Positions 11,482 through 23,100 of a DNA stretch of 64,000 bases are shown here, piece by piece; within the stretch, counting starts at the first letter, position 1, and every line of letters begins with the position of its first letter. Below the pieces are notes generated by a model, which had not been told where the DNA came from, searched no databases, and saw only the letters and a list, made by a program, of their open reading frames with translations. Location: contig JAHBBC010000015.1 of NCBI GenBank assembly GCA_019915015.1, positions 248,001 to 312,000 of the forward strand. Reading direction: 5' to 3'. The stretch comes from Auriscalpium vulgare. Taxonomy: Eukaryota > Basidiomycota > Agaricomycetes > Russulales > Auriscalpiaceae. Both the position numbers and the translations under genes were made by a program.

Positions 11482-13222
11482 ATGTCGACGTCCGCCACTG
11501 TGGGCCCCGAAAATATTGTGCACGTGTACGTCAGCAGCCTCAAACTTTTTCATACGCAATTTTGACGGTGGACTTTCGAATTCAGGGTAGCGCCCATCGT
11601 GCGTTCGCAGGCCATCGCTTGCAAAGGCCTTGTAGTAACTTCCTCTGATAGCTCATAGGCCGGCTACTCAACTTCTTCTTCTACGGCATCCTCTTTGTTC
11701 AAGTCTGTGAGTGTCAGCTGTCGGTAGACTCCTCGTTGGTGGATCATGAACATGTTGCCAGATCTTTACTACTTCTATTTTCCGGAAGACCGAAAACGTG
11801 TCAAGTGCCTAGGTACGTGATCCTTGCGACTCAAAAACTGTAGATTTGATTTTTCAGTAGTTTATGGCATCTTCATCCTCGAAACTGTCCAGACAGCCTT
11901 CGCTGGTAATGACCTGTTCTACTGGCTTTGCAAGAACTTCGGAAACTATGCCGCCTTGGACAAGTGGTATCTCACGACCATCGACACGCCCATATTTGGC
12001 TCTATCACGACGTTGGTCGTCCAGTCGTTCTTCAGCTATCGGATTCAGATCATAAAAAAGTCGCTGCGATGGCTCTCGATCATCATCTTCATGGTGAGCC
12101 GTGCCAACAGATTCGCTAAGCATCACGCAATTGAGACGTCATTCTCAGATATCACTCTTGCAAGTCATTGGAGGGGTTGTAGGCGGCATACAGGTGCGTG
12201 GCTGTGGCTGTGGCTCGAACGCCAGGGAACGTCGCTAAGACACCTGTGACAGGGCACTGCCCACCCTAGCGTAGCCGATGCGCACAGAAAGGAGTCTGTT
12301 ATCCTAGTATATGTGAGGGAGCAGCATTTCCGCGTTCGTTGGACACTCATGTTGACCATAGCTCTGGTATGCCGGCGATGCTGTGGCTGACACGATGATA
12401 GCCGTGACCATGGTCTATCTGGTGCGTGTCCACCTCTCCGAGGTCAAGCAGTTTCCTGACGGTCGTTGGTCACAAGTTCGCGGTCTCTCGGAACCAAGAT
12501 TTTCACTACATGAACGACGTGTTGACGAGGCTGATGCGTCTAACGGTTGAGACGAACGTTCTGTCGGGTGGGCCTGGAGGTGATGTTTGAGGTGTACGAA
12601 TCGCTAATCATGCGCTAGCGAGTGTCGTAATCTTGTCTCTGGCTCTGTATGCTGGACTTCCGGTAAATCCCTTACTTCCTGCCCCCGCTTACCGCGAACT
12701 TAGCTTCTGTCTAGAATCACCGCTACTATTTCGCACCGTAAGTCCGCCGCCTTCCAGCCATTCAGGTGTTCTGAATGGAAACCTTCAGCGCTGCCATCAT
12801 CTCTAAATTGTAAGTCTCATCCTCTGCCCTGTATCATTACTACGAGCTGTCGACAGATACGCCAACACCCTCCTCGTCTCCCTGAACAATCGCATCTCGA
12901 TCCGCGACATGACCAGACGGCGGTCACACTCTAAATCCCTCTCCCGCCAGCTCCCTGACACGCTCCTGCGCAATTTACAACAGTCCATCGACTGTGAAAA
13001 CCGCCGCTCTGACTCAACCGAGCTCAGGTTCTCGATCCCGGCGCCGGAAGAGCAGCGGCGAGTGTTTAGACCAGATTGGCCAGAGGACATCCCGGAACGA
13101 TCGTCTGTGATTTATCTCGCCAATTTAGGGGTGCGTGCGCGTTCTACTGGCCGCTGATGGCTGATGCGATATGTATTTTGCAGGAAAATGGCCTGACACC
13201 ACCGCCCAAGGCGAAAGCGTAG
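11482..13222 (+). CDS. DUF6534 domain membrane protein B
   Basis: Intact paralog of the gene at 7406. Predicted plasma- or endomembrane protein with several hydrophobic helices; function unknown for the family. Spliced protein: MSTSATVGPENIVHV, then VAPILIGRLLNFFFYGILFV, the YYFYFPEDRKRVKCL loop, a helix VVYGIFILETVQTAFAGND, WYLTTIDTPIFGSITTLVVQ, WYAGDAVADTMIAVTMVYL, and DDVLTRLMRLTVETNVLS. It ends with YANTLLVSLNNRISIRDM and a hydrophilic arginine- and proline-rich tail finishing GLTPPPKAKA at the TAG 13220-13222. The segment with Asp-Asp and Arg-Leu-x(5)-Glu-Thr is the usual cytoplasmic signature of the family. Introns lie at the same positions as in paralog A, which shows duplication. The start is supported by a matching first exon in A. 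Exon junctions around 12180-12480 are less certain. Confidence 0.82.
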
Positions 13223-14021
13223 GGGACTTTCTAACCCATGTATTCTGTCTTCAGGGCTGTCCGAGTCCGTTATCATCACGACACAACCTGGACGCTTACC
13301 TCAAATACATCATTTAATTTCACTGTAGCTTCATAGCCATAGAATAATCATACCAAATTGAACGACAATTGCCGGCGTCAGCGGCTGGCATCATTGTACA
13401 AGTTGACGCCGCTCTCTTGGCGCGACACCACCTGCAGTGGACCTCGCAGCAAGCGGCACTCGACGGCCTAACGCTCACCGTGGCAACCTAGCTAGTACTG
13501 GGGTTATTCTGTCCAGCGTGGACGCCAGTAGCTGAAAGCATATTCATTTCACTGCTGAATGCAAAGTCTGGGATAGTGCATGATGTATAACGGTTCCGCT
13601 CGCCTGCTACCCACCTGTAAGAGATGTAGTACGCTCTAAGTGTACAGATGTAGACCGTCTTCCGAGCTACAGAGGCCCAAGTAGCCATGAAGCAGAATGG
13701 TCATCAAGATGAACCAGAGGAGGTCGTGTCGCTTTTGCACCATTCCATTCAGAGGCTGCGGGAGGGACTACGCGGCGCCTGTACACATCGGTGCAAGATC
13801 AGAACAAAGAAGGCTGAGAAGACGTCAAAATTGCAGATAAATATAAAGTGGGTTCGTGGTAGGTTCGTGGTTCAAGTCGACAGAGATACAGACCGCGCTG
13901 GCAGAAGAGTTTTCAAGTTGGCCAGCATAGGTTCCCACGAAAGACTGACGTAAGGAACGCGTCCACCAAGCGCGTCGCGTCCGTCGAGGTCGTCCGCCAC
14001 TCATCCTCTCGGTCTACCATC
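13223..14021. other. Intergenic region upstream of MSH2
   Basis: No gene recognised. An 88-codon plus frame (13687-13953) is rich in lysine and arginine, includes a small direct repeat (GTTCGTGGT twice near 13853-13871) and matches nothing known. No clear TATA box precedes MSH2, as is common for housekeeping genes. Confidence 0.45.
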
Positions 14022-17000
14022 ATGTACGGCAAAGAAAAAGAAGATGAGGGTTAGTTCCACTGGAAACTCTGTCTCAGAGAGTTTATGTATCGTTTCAGCA
14101 GAGACCTTGGACCCGGGCTTCACCTCCTTTTTTGCCAAGCTGTCTCCACAATCCCCCGACGGCACTGGCATCATCCGCCTCTTCGCGCGAAGAAGCAGCC
14201 AGGAGGACTACTACTCTGCCCACGGGCCCGACGCGCTCTATGTTGCGCAGCACGTCTTTCACACCAACTCTGTCCTCAAGTACCTCGGCTCCGGCGGCAA
14301 GGCGAACGCTCTACCCAGCGTGACGATGCGGCCGTCCGTCGCGACGTCGTTCCTGCGAGATGCGCTGACTATCAAGCAGCTGAAGGTAGAGATCTGGATG
14401 CAGGAGGACGGAAAGAAGGGCAAGTTTAAGCTGGACAAAGAGGTGCGCGATAACACTCGGCTGCGATGTCACATATCACCGTGCTAACCCGCTGCAGGCG
14501 TCCCCAGGTAACCTCCAAGCAGTCGAGGAGCTTCTCTTCTCCAACAACGATATATTCTCTGCGCCGATGGTCATGGCTGTTAAGGTCGCATCCACGCCGA
14601 CAGTAGCTGGCGCGCCCACGAAAGCGAAGAACAAAACCATCGGCATTGCCTTCGCGGACACGAGCACGCGCCAACTCGGCGTCGCGGACTTCGTCGACAA
14701 CGACTCGTTCTCCAACACCGAGGTGCGTGCGTGCGGCGTGATGCATTGGAACGGTCGCTCACGGAGTTACAGACACTGGCAATCCAGCTGGGTATCAAGG
14801 AGGCGCTGGTCCCAACAGGTACCGCATCGGGGACGACCGACCGTGACTTTGATTTGAAGAAGCTCAAGGATGTGCTGGACCGGTGCGGAGTTGTGGTAAC
14901 TGAGCGGAAACCCAGTATGTTTCATTCCGCTTGCTCTGACGCCATGCTCACGTCCTGGCAGGCGAATTTATGACAAAGTCGATCGAGGACGACCTCAGTC
15001 GCTTGCTCAAAGAGTCGGAGCTCGCGCAGAATGTGACCGCCGATGCAGCTGGGCTGATCCGTGAGCCCACCGTCTCCTGTGCTGCGATATAGACCAACGT
15101 TCTTCTAACAGCACAACTGAGCCTACCTACGGCTCCCGCAGCACTATCCGCCCTCGTTACCTACCTCAACCTCGTGACCGACGCCGCCAATCACGGTGCG
15201 TGGTCCATTCGGACGCACGATCTGGGTCAATATATGCGCCTCGACTCGAGTGCACTGCGTGCTCTGAACCTCGTCGACGCGGGTGGGGTACGAATCACGC
15301 GGCCTCATCAATGAATCGCGAATTGACGCAGCTGCGCTCCCTAGGCCACTTCCATGAAAAACACGACCCTCCTTGGTCTACTCAACAAATGCAAAACCGC
15401 GCAAGGGACGCGCATGCTCGGTAGTTGGCTCAAGCAGCCGCTCGTCAATCGTCACGAGATTCGTAAGTCCTCTTTATGAACGCGTACTGCAACATTGTTG
15501 CTGATCGATGCGCAGTTAGGCGACAAGACTTGGTGGAAATATTCGTTGAGGACTCGAATGCGCGGCGCACAATCCAAGTGAGCTGTTCCCTGGGTGCATC
15601 TGTGGCGTATATTGTGGGTGGCTGACCTAGCTTTTGCAGGACGATTTCATGAAGATGATGCCGGATATGCACCGGATTTGCAAGCGCTTCCAGAAGTCCG
15701 TCGCGTCTTTGGAGGACGTTGTGCGCGTGTATCAGGCTGTTCTGAAGGCATGCTCCTCCATCCAACAACACTAGACTTGCTCATATCTGTCCCTCTATCA
15801 GCTTGCGGGGCTGATCGAGAACCTTAAAGCCGTCGACGCCGAAAGCGATCGCCGAAAAGAGCTCCTCCAATCGATCTACCTTGGGCCTCTCGAGGTCAGG
15901 CCTCGCTCTCCCTCCTACCTTCTCCAAAGACTGACGCCCCTGCAGGAATACGCGACAAGCCTAGACAAGTACGCCGAGATGGTTGAGCAGACGATCGACC
16001 TTTCTGAGCTCGAGCGTCACAACTATGTCATCAAGCCAGACTACGACGCGCGCCTCAAAGTGCTCGCAGGCCAATTGCACGCCGCACGCGACGGGCTCGA
16101 CAGCGAGCACCGTGATGTCGCGGGTGCGCTCAACCTTGAGCTTGACAAGAAGCTGCACTTGGAGAACTCGTCAACGTATGGATACTGCTTCCGCGTTACG
16201 AAGAACGTGGGTGCCCCTTGTGCCTTCGGCATGTGGAGAAACTGATGCGTGCGAGGTAGGACTCGCGCGCGGTGGAGGGCAAGAAGCGGTATATTGAGCT
16301 GGGCACGGTCAAATCAGGCCTGTTCTTTACGACGCTGAAGCTGAAGCAGCATGCGAGTGACTATCGAGATGCGACGCAAGCATATGCGACAACTCAGGCG
16401 GGCCTGGTCAAGGAGGTTGTGTCTATCGCAGGTGCGCATGCCTTTTTTTAAGACAGGGTGTCGAGCAGTCGGTCTGATGGGTGGACAGCAACATATACGC
16501 CTGTCCTGGAGTCGTTGAACAACGTTCTTGCACATCTGGATGTGATCCTTAGGTTTGTTTGACTTCGCTAAACTAGATGTACTGTTCGAGCTCATTGAGC
16601 TACCACAGCTTCGCACACGTCGCAGTGAACGCACCAGAGGCGTACGTGAAGCCGATAGTGGTTGAGAAAGGTAGGCAGCTTATTGCTCGGATTTTACATG
16701 CCCGAATTTGACGCTCTCGTCCTCCGTAGGTGGTGGAAGCCTCGTTCTCAAAGACGCCCGGCACCCATGTCTGGAGGTTCAAGACGACATGAGCTTCATC
16801 CCTAACGACGTCGAGATGATCAAAGGTGAGTCTGGGCACCTGAAATACTTTGACTCGGTTGACATTTGTGTCTTCCAGGTGACAGCGAGTTCCAGATAAT
16901 AAGTGCGTCACATTACGAACCCAACAAATTGCATATTTTGACCATTCGTCATCCTCAGCTGGTCCAAACATGGGCGGAAAGAGCACGTACATCCGCCAGG

Positions 17001-18182
17001 TAGGTCTCCGACACACGAGACAACGGGTCACTAAACTCGACATAATTAGGTGGGCGTAATTGCCCTCATGGCACAAGTCGGGTCCTTCGTGCCTTGCTCA
17101 GAAGCCCAAGTTCCCATCTTTGACTCCATACTGTGCCGTGTGGGTGCCGGCGACAGCCAGTTAAAGGGCATTTCCACGTTCATGGCAGAAATGCTGGAGA
17201 CAGCGACTATCATCAAGGTAAGTTTCTGTGTGCTGCCCTTCCATCTAGTCCACAGCTGATCTGTCCATGACACCAGTCTGCAACGAAAGATTCCTTGATC
17301 ATCATCGACGAACTTGGCCGAGGTGAGCGAGCGGTCCCGCTGTTTTCCTCAAGAAAGTGCTCAGGACTCTCGCTAGGTACCTCAACATACGATGGGTTCG
17401 GCTTGGCTTGGGCTATCTCAGAGTGAGCACAACCTCTTTGTTCGTCCGTTCTCTCAGCTCAGCTCCCTGTAGGAAAATCGCCTCGGAAATCCACGCATTC
17501 TGCCTCTTTGCGACACACTTCCACGAGCTCACCGCGCTAGACCAGGAACTGCAGCATGTGACGAATCTGCACGTCGTGGCACACGTGTCCGAGTCCAACG
17601 AGACGTCGAAGGAGCGCGACATCACACTATTGTACAAGGTTGAGCCCGGTGCGCCGCATTGTTTTTACATTCTTCCGGTGTGTCTTACAGCACTTGCAGG
17701 TGTCTCGGATCAGAGCTTTGGTATCCACGTTGCTCAGATGGCTAACTTTCCGGAATCTGTCGTTCGCGTGCGTGCTCAAAATATATGAAAAATTGTTTCA
17801 ACCAACTAACTCCCGAACGCATACAGCTTGCGAAACGCAAGGCAGACGAGCTGGAGGATTTCAATGTCGGTGCGTGGACGTCTTCTATCACCTACTCGTC
17901 CGAATGCTGACCCTCGCGACAGAGAACTCTCCACAGGAGCCTGATCTCCCGCCGGACGGCGTCAACGAGGGCATCCAAATCATTGAGCAGCTGCTCAAGA
18001 CTTGGTCATCACGTACGACGGCGCCGATGGTCGTGGACGAGGACGAGGACGTGGTGATGGCTGACGATCCTTCACCGCAAGCGCAGCTAGAAGAACTGAA
18101 AGCATGTTTCGCTGAGTACCAGCCTCGCATAGAGGGCAATCCGTATGTCCAGCATCTGCTCGGTTCGCTGCTCTCTGCTTGA
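14022..18182 (+). CDS. MSH2: DNA mismatch repair protein MSH2 (MutS homolog)
   Basis: Nuclear MutS-family ATPase that pairs with MSH6 or MSH3 to detect mismatches and small loops and to recruit MutL proteins. The ATG at 14022 gives [10 protein letters not shown] and an intron, then [15 protein letters not shown] and the domain I/II parts ([37 protein letters not shown]). The lever and clamp regions follow ([53 protein letters not shown]). The ATPase domain shows Walker [14 protein letters not shown] (about 16966-17000), Walker [31 protein letters not shown] and [20 protein letters not shown]. The C-terminus is helical with an acidic patch ([11 protein letters not shown]), ending LLGSLLSA at TGA 18180-18182. 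All expected MSH2 domains are present, frames join through canonical introns, and no key residue is missing. One acceptor (GTAG before GACTCG, about 16258) was chosen to keep the conserved EGKKRYIEL in frame. Very likely the functional ortholog. Confidence 0.96.
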
Positions 18183-18625
18183 TATTCTTGCTACTTGTCC
18201 CGACTTCTCCTTACGTCTTATCATAACCTCGCAGACCCCCGCATATTGTACAGTACACACCCGCTTTTTTGTTTTCGTGTAACATGCTCTGCTTTGCTTT
18301 GCAGCCGTGTATCTTGGCTGTTTAAGAAATCCTTCGATACTACATCGGCACGCCTGACTTGCCTTTCTCGCTGCGGTCGCAGGTCTAGCTTAGCAGAGCA
18401 ATCTCGTTGATACGATCAATGAAGCGGAGTCGGACGAGAGTCGACTTTCCAGTAAGTCATCGCATCGCAGATGCCGGGGGAGGTTGCGGTCACGGGACCC
18501 GAGTCTTCGTCGGAGCGGATCCACCAAGATTTAATCTCTACATTCTCCATTACCTTTCAAATGCAGGCGTTGGTTTTTTACGTGCCCCAGGCTGCGTTGG
18601 TTCACTCTCCCGCTGCCGTCTGACC
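18183..18625. other. Spacer between MSH2 and the small zinc-finger gene
   Basis: Holds the MSH2 3' untranslated region and probably the promoter of the next gene. A GCTTTGCTTTGCAG direct repeat lies near 18292-18305. No gene seen. Confidence 0.4.
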
Positions 18626-18894
18626 ATGGGCAAACGCAAAAAGAAGAACTCAGTGAGCATCGTACCTCGGTTTCTGACCAACATCGCGTCTAGTGTTCTC
18701 AATTCACCGCACACAGCACGCGCATGTGTGCCGTATGCAACAGATCAATCCACATCGCATTCGGTGGTGAAGGAGATTGGCAGCAGCACTTGAACAGCGC
18801 TAGTCACCGCGTTGCAGCTATGAGCATGACCATTACACAATTCTTCACAAAGGTGCCAAAGCCATCTCAAAAGAGTGTCAGCCCCGCTCGGTGA
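18626..18894 (+). CDS. Small C2H2-type zinc-finger protein with a PIP-box-like motif
   Basis: Short two-exon gene, about 75 residues. Exon 1 (18626-18652) encodes a basic MGKRKKKNS. An intron (GTGAGC ... TAG, 18653-18693) joins it to CSQFTAHSTRMCAVCNRSIH and a single finger. The pattern is Cys-x2-Cys, then WQQHLNSASHR, i.e. Cys2 His2 with a five-residue His-His spacing, as in U1/matrin or Jaz-type fingers. After it comes SMTITQFFTK, which resembles a PCNA-interacting (PIP) box but with Ser in place of the usual Gln. The simplest reading ends at TGA 18892-18894 after KSVSPAR. A donor-like GTGAGC overlaps this stop, so further exons downstream are possible, but I found no in-frame acceptor. The gene starts about 440 bases after MSH2 on the same strand. 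Function unknown; a role near replication or repair is only inference. Confidence 0.55.
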
Positions 18895-19683
18895 GCTCCT
18901 CTCGCTGCTGCGCGACACTATGATTCACGGTCTGCACAAGTACCAGTCACCGCACTAGCAGGAGTGGCTAGTGCAGCTTCACGGAACGAGATGAAGGTGG
19001 GGGTCTGTAGAGAGACCAAGGTCCAAGGGGATCTCTTACGGAGGCTATGTAAGCCGATACGACTGAGTTGGGCACCGGCAGAAAGCGGCGGGAGGTGCAG
19101 AGCGAGCTTCGCACGCTCGTCCGACACCCGCGCGCGTTTTGACCCACCCACCCACCCCTAGCGCTTGCTCAGGTGGTACCTCGTTCCGCGTTTCTCGCTT
19201 CGAGGGGCCTCCCTGTGCTTGCAGCTCGAGGGCTTTCGTGCCGCGAGCTCGGGCGTGTCGTTTCTGACCCGCCAGCCCGAGTCTCTCGCCGGGGCGCGTA
19301 GCGCGCCGCCGCGCCCAGACACGTGCGCAGCACGGGTCTCCCCTGCGGCCGATAGCTCTCCCACCACAACCCTGGAAACCGTTATCCACACGCTTTCCAG
19401 GTCATCTGTTCTCCAGACATTTCCCCCCTTTGTTGGGACACAAACTCGGCTTTACATAGCCTTACGCAGCAGATGCCGATAACAATGCGCACATACCGCA
19501 TGATGCCGGGCTTGCAGAGGGGGACAGTCGCAACCGATCGGCGCGCTGCTGCTGCCAATCGGAGGCAGTAGTTACGAGGGATACTTGTGTTCGCGAGGCC
19601 GGTCGTACGCCAAAGACACAGGCGTTCAAAGGTGCGTCGACCTGTCAAACTTTGCTACGGACTCGTTTTGTCGCGTACTCTAA
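18895..19683. other. GC-rich interval with no assigned gene
   Basis: A 105-codon plus frame at 19165-19482 (SLAGARSAPPRPDTCAARVS...) and its minus-strand shadows are open because the DNA is GC-rich. No domain or supporting splice structure could be established. Possible leftover of a larger decayed locus together with the MSH2-like fragment that follows. Confidence 0.35.
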
Positions 19684-19880
19684 GCAGAGAACACCTCACG
19701 AGAACCCGATCTCCCGACCCTGGCTGTCGAGGAGGGCAAGCTCCACGACCCTTCAATCGTCTTTATGACGGCGAGGACGCCGTGGTAGCCGATCACTCTG
19801 ATTCACAAGGACGGAGTGCGGTTGCTCCCTCGGATATGTCTAGCATCGCGTTCGTTGCTTTCTGCTTACTTGATGCATTT
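19684..19880 (+). pseudogene. Decayed fragment resembling the 3' end of MSH2
   Basis: Reading from 19684, AENTSREPDLPT closely parallels [11 protein letters not shown] of MSH2 (from 17932). Without gaps, 25 of 33 bases match from AGAGAAC to CTCCCG. Further on, in another frame, GEDAVVADHSDSQ (about 19766-19806) parallels [12 protein letters not shown] of MSH2, in the same order and roughly the same spacing. Near 19848, TTCGTTGCTTTCTGCTT resembles the bases around the MSH2 stop. Splice-like bases before the first block (GGTGCGTCGACC, about 19630) also recall the intron before that MSH2 exon. The reading is broken by frame changes and an early TAG, and no ATPase domain is present. Best explained as an old partial duplication of the neighbour; a pairwise alignment is needed to exclude chance. 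Confidence 0.5.
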
Positions 19881-20175
19881 CCGAATTTAATATGTGCCTT
19901 TGCATAGCGTACCTTGTTTAGCCTGTGCACCTCAGCAGGCACCTGCCCTGCAGAACTCGGTCATAGCTTATGTTCGACCTCTCAATCACGTCGTCGGCGG
20001 ACCGCAATGCACGCGACCTTTTCGTTTGACCAATATAAATTGAGTAACACCAGTCAGTTCAGACCGCCGACGCCTGCGTGCCTGCCAGGGTTACGCGGAG
20101 TCATGGCGAAGACGCGCAACACATTCCCGCCGCTCAATGGAATTGAAGTACGGTATTTTGAAAGAGCAGGCATGA

Positions 20176-23100
20176 TTATGTGCTGAATGTCAAGGTGACG
20201 CCACGGATCTTCAGTCGAACGCTCCGCTCCGATGGCCATTCGAAGCGAACTGCCTCAAGCGAGTCCTCAACGCTCATGTTTGCTAGCATATGTTGCTTAA
20301 GTTGAGGCACAGACAACGTAAGGGAGTAAAAAACTGACCCTCATCTCCGACGTTAAAACCCAGAGACTTGTACGGCTCCGAACCTCCGTGGCCTTGCCGA
20401 GGGGGGGCTCCGGGATTGAAGAAGCTACTAAAGCTCGAGCCAACCTTCCATACCAGTACCACACCCTCTTCAAGAGAGACAGTTATGAGCCGTCGACCGT
20501 CCGGCGAGAAACTGCATGCAGTCGGCGTCTTCTTGTGACTCTCCAGTACATACAACCGCGTTGCCGTCTTGAGGTCGTACATGATGACAGCGCCTTCACC
20601 TGTTCCGACCGCGAGCCTCTGGCTTGCCATGTGGAAATCGACAGTGGGAAATCTAGAAATCGTTCAATATTTGGGAGAAGATCTGACGGAAAACATGCAT
20701 ACGTCTTCACGACATGGCCGAGAATTTCTGTTGCGGTATCAAGCACGGCTTCCCGATTTGATGTAGAGTTAGGATCCAGAGATTTTACAACCGCTTCCAC
20801 GAGGCGAGGAAGGTTCGGGTATATGACCAGCGGTTTCTGGTTATCTTATGTGAGAGTCCACAAAGTACATACGATACGACTAACCTTCCGAATGAGGAAT
20901 GCAACGAGTTGCAGAACGGATTTGCGGTGCTCTACACCTTGCGGATGTAGGATGTCCATGGAGAGCGTGGCCATGAACAGAGCAGTGTTGTTCTGGACTA
21001 CTTGCAGCACTGCCGCCCGCGCTTGCGGCCCTATGTTTTGAGCTGATATATTTTCTTTGCGAGAGCTCGTCGCCAGAGCGAACAGTGACCGCAGTACGCC
21101 CATCGCGTCCACGTAGTGCTGCCATATATCAAAGCCGCGAGAACACAGGTCAATTGCAAGGGCTTTGCAGATCACGTCTTCTTCGTGCAGGTAGATGACG
21201 ATGGACTTCGATATCGAACTCAAGGAGCTAATGGAAGTTGAGGTAAAGGAAACCGACATTCTTCATTGTTGAACTGACCTTGTGGAGAGCAGATTGTATT
21301 GGTGAGTGGCCACAAAGCCGCACAGGAGGAGGGCCTTTGCGGCAGATGGAGACTTCTTCGCGATATCGTCGGGTTGCACGTTTGGCACTTCGAAGGAAAC
21401 ATCAATCAACTCCCTATACCAAGTAACTGTGAGAACGTACGCTGATGCTGCCAATGTTCGACCATAGCGATGGTTGCTTCAGGGGACAGACCCGCCACAC
21501 CGGCATCGAACAATGTCCTAGCCGCAGCTCGGAGTTCGCCTGCAGAAAGAATGCGAGATTGAATGGTAGAGCCTCGACCGTAAACGGATGACACACCCGA
21601 TGTATCGAACCACCACTTGGCCAGAAACGGTAAGCTGGGGGCGACGTACGGATCGCCGATGGCATGCGGCAAAGACGTCGCATAGAAAGCGATAACAGTG
21701 TTGAAATCATCCGTTGCGTCTAGAATGACTGTTGTCGCGATGATCGCGAGAAAAGAAGGCGGTACGTACTGTCAAAATGGTTCAGCGTGCGTAGACACGC
21801 AACGATGGCGAGCGCACGGGCAGCTGAAACGTCCGCGGACACACACCAAGGCGCCTGCGCATTCGACATGGCAATCAATGAATTGGCATCGTTTCTGCAT
21901 CCCCCGGTCAGCGCCGGCGCACAGACGGCAGGTAGCGGATAGAACGTACTGATGATACCCAACAGACGCTGAAGAAAAGAGAAGCTGCAGAGCGTTGTTA
22001 CAGATTGAATCAATCCCGGAGTTGATCCCTGGCGTGAGCAATGCGGCCAACATAGCGCGAAGCACGCCAACTGTCGGTGGCAGCCCGGCGTCCTTGCCTT
22101 CCTCATTAGACAGAGCCTTCGCAATTGATACCGCGCGCGAGAGGAAGTGCTCAAGATCGACCAACAGAGACGTTGCTTCCGAAGAAAATCAAAACCTTGC
22201 TTGATGAGTGCATGCTACATCATACTCACCGGCATCATAAGAGGACAGCGACGAACCCAGCGGCGCTACACCGGTCTGCATCGACGGGAAGTTGTTATCG
22301 ATGGGCCTGGGCACAGTCAGCTAATGACAGGCGGCGGGAAGACTCGCTCACACTTCCACCCAACCCCCTTGCTCCAGCATTTCATGCGCTTTGTCGAGCG
22401 ACATTGACCGCCAGAATTCTGTCGTCTTGGCGTCCCACAGTCGCGCTCGATCATGGGCGTATATGAGCAATAAGTTATCACCGCCGAGGCAAATCCTGCT
22501 CAGAGGTGCTTGCGCTCCGGGAATAATGTAAGAGCTGTATTGTACTTCAATATGCAACGCATGCGAGTTTCACATAATCGAATGGCTTACAACTGGTACT
22601 CGTCCATTGTTATGACGGCGATGGTACCATCGCAGGCAGCTGCCAAAACGCATCCTTTGAACGGACCTCCCTTGTCTTGTTTAAGCTGGACTACGTCCCG
22701 TAAGGGTGAAATGAACGGGATCCATCTGGCTAGCAACTTCAAAGACCTGTTGATGGTTCAGTAAGCAATATTGAACCGCATGCGTGGCTTACTCAAGGGA
22801 CCATATGGCCACTGAGCCATCGTCTGCCCCGCCAATGATCAGACGGTCACCTGTCCGATCATTCTGGACGACGTGCAGGCTGAGAATGCACCCGTTTAGA
22901 GGAACGTCAGATACCACTTCAATCGTCGGATCTATATCTGTCTGCGAGAGGCGCAGGAATGATGACAGTCGAAGGGTACCATCACCTGCGCGGAAAGTTC
23001 AGAAGCTGCATCCGCAAGGAAGCAGTAGGGACTTGCTGTATCCGAGTATGATCTGGGCCAGCTCGAGCGGGAGCATGCATGTGATGTGTTTATCGCCGGC

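Noticed and set aside
13840..13885. Possible tRNA because of GGTTCAAGTCG near 13870
   Set aside because: No acceptor stem, D-arm or anticodon arm can be drawn around it.
19165..19482. 105-codon plus frame as continuation of the zinc-finger gene
   Set aside because: No acceptor joins it in phase to the zinc-finger exon, and both strands are open here because of high GC.
20388..21041. 217-codon plus-strand open frame
   Set aside because: Antisense to well-supported WD40 exons of the WDR7-like gene; open because of codon bias on the other strand.
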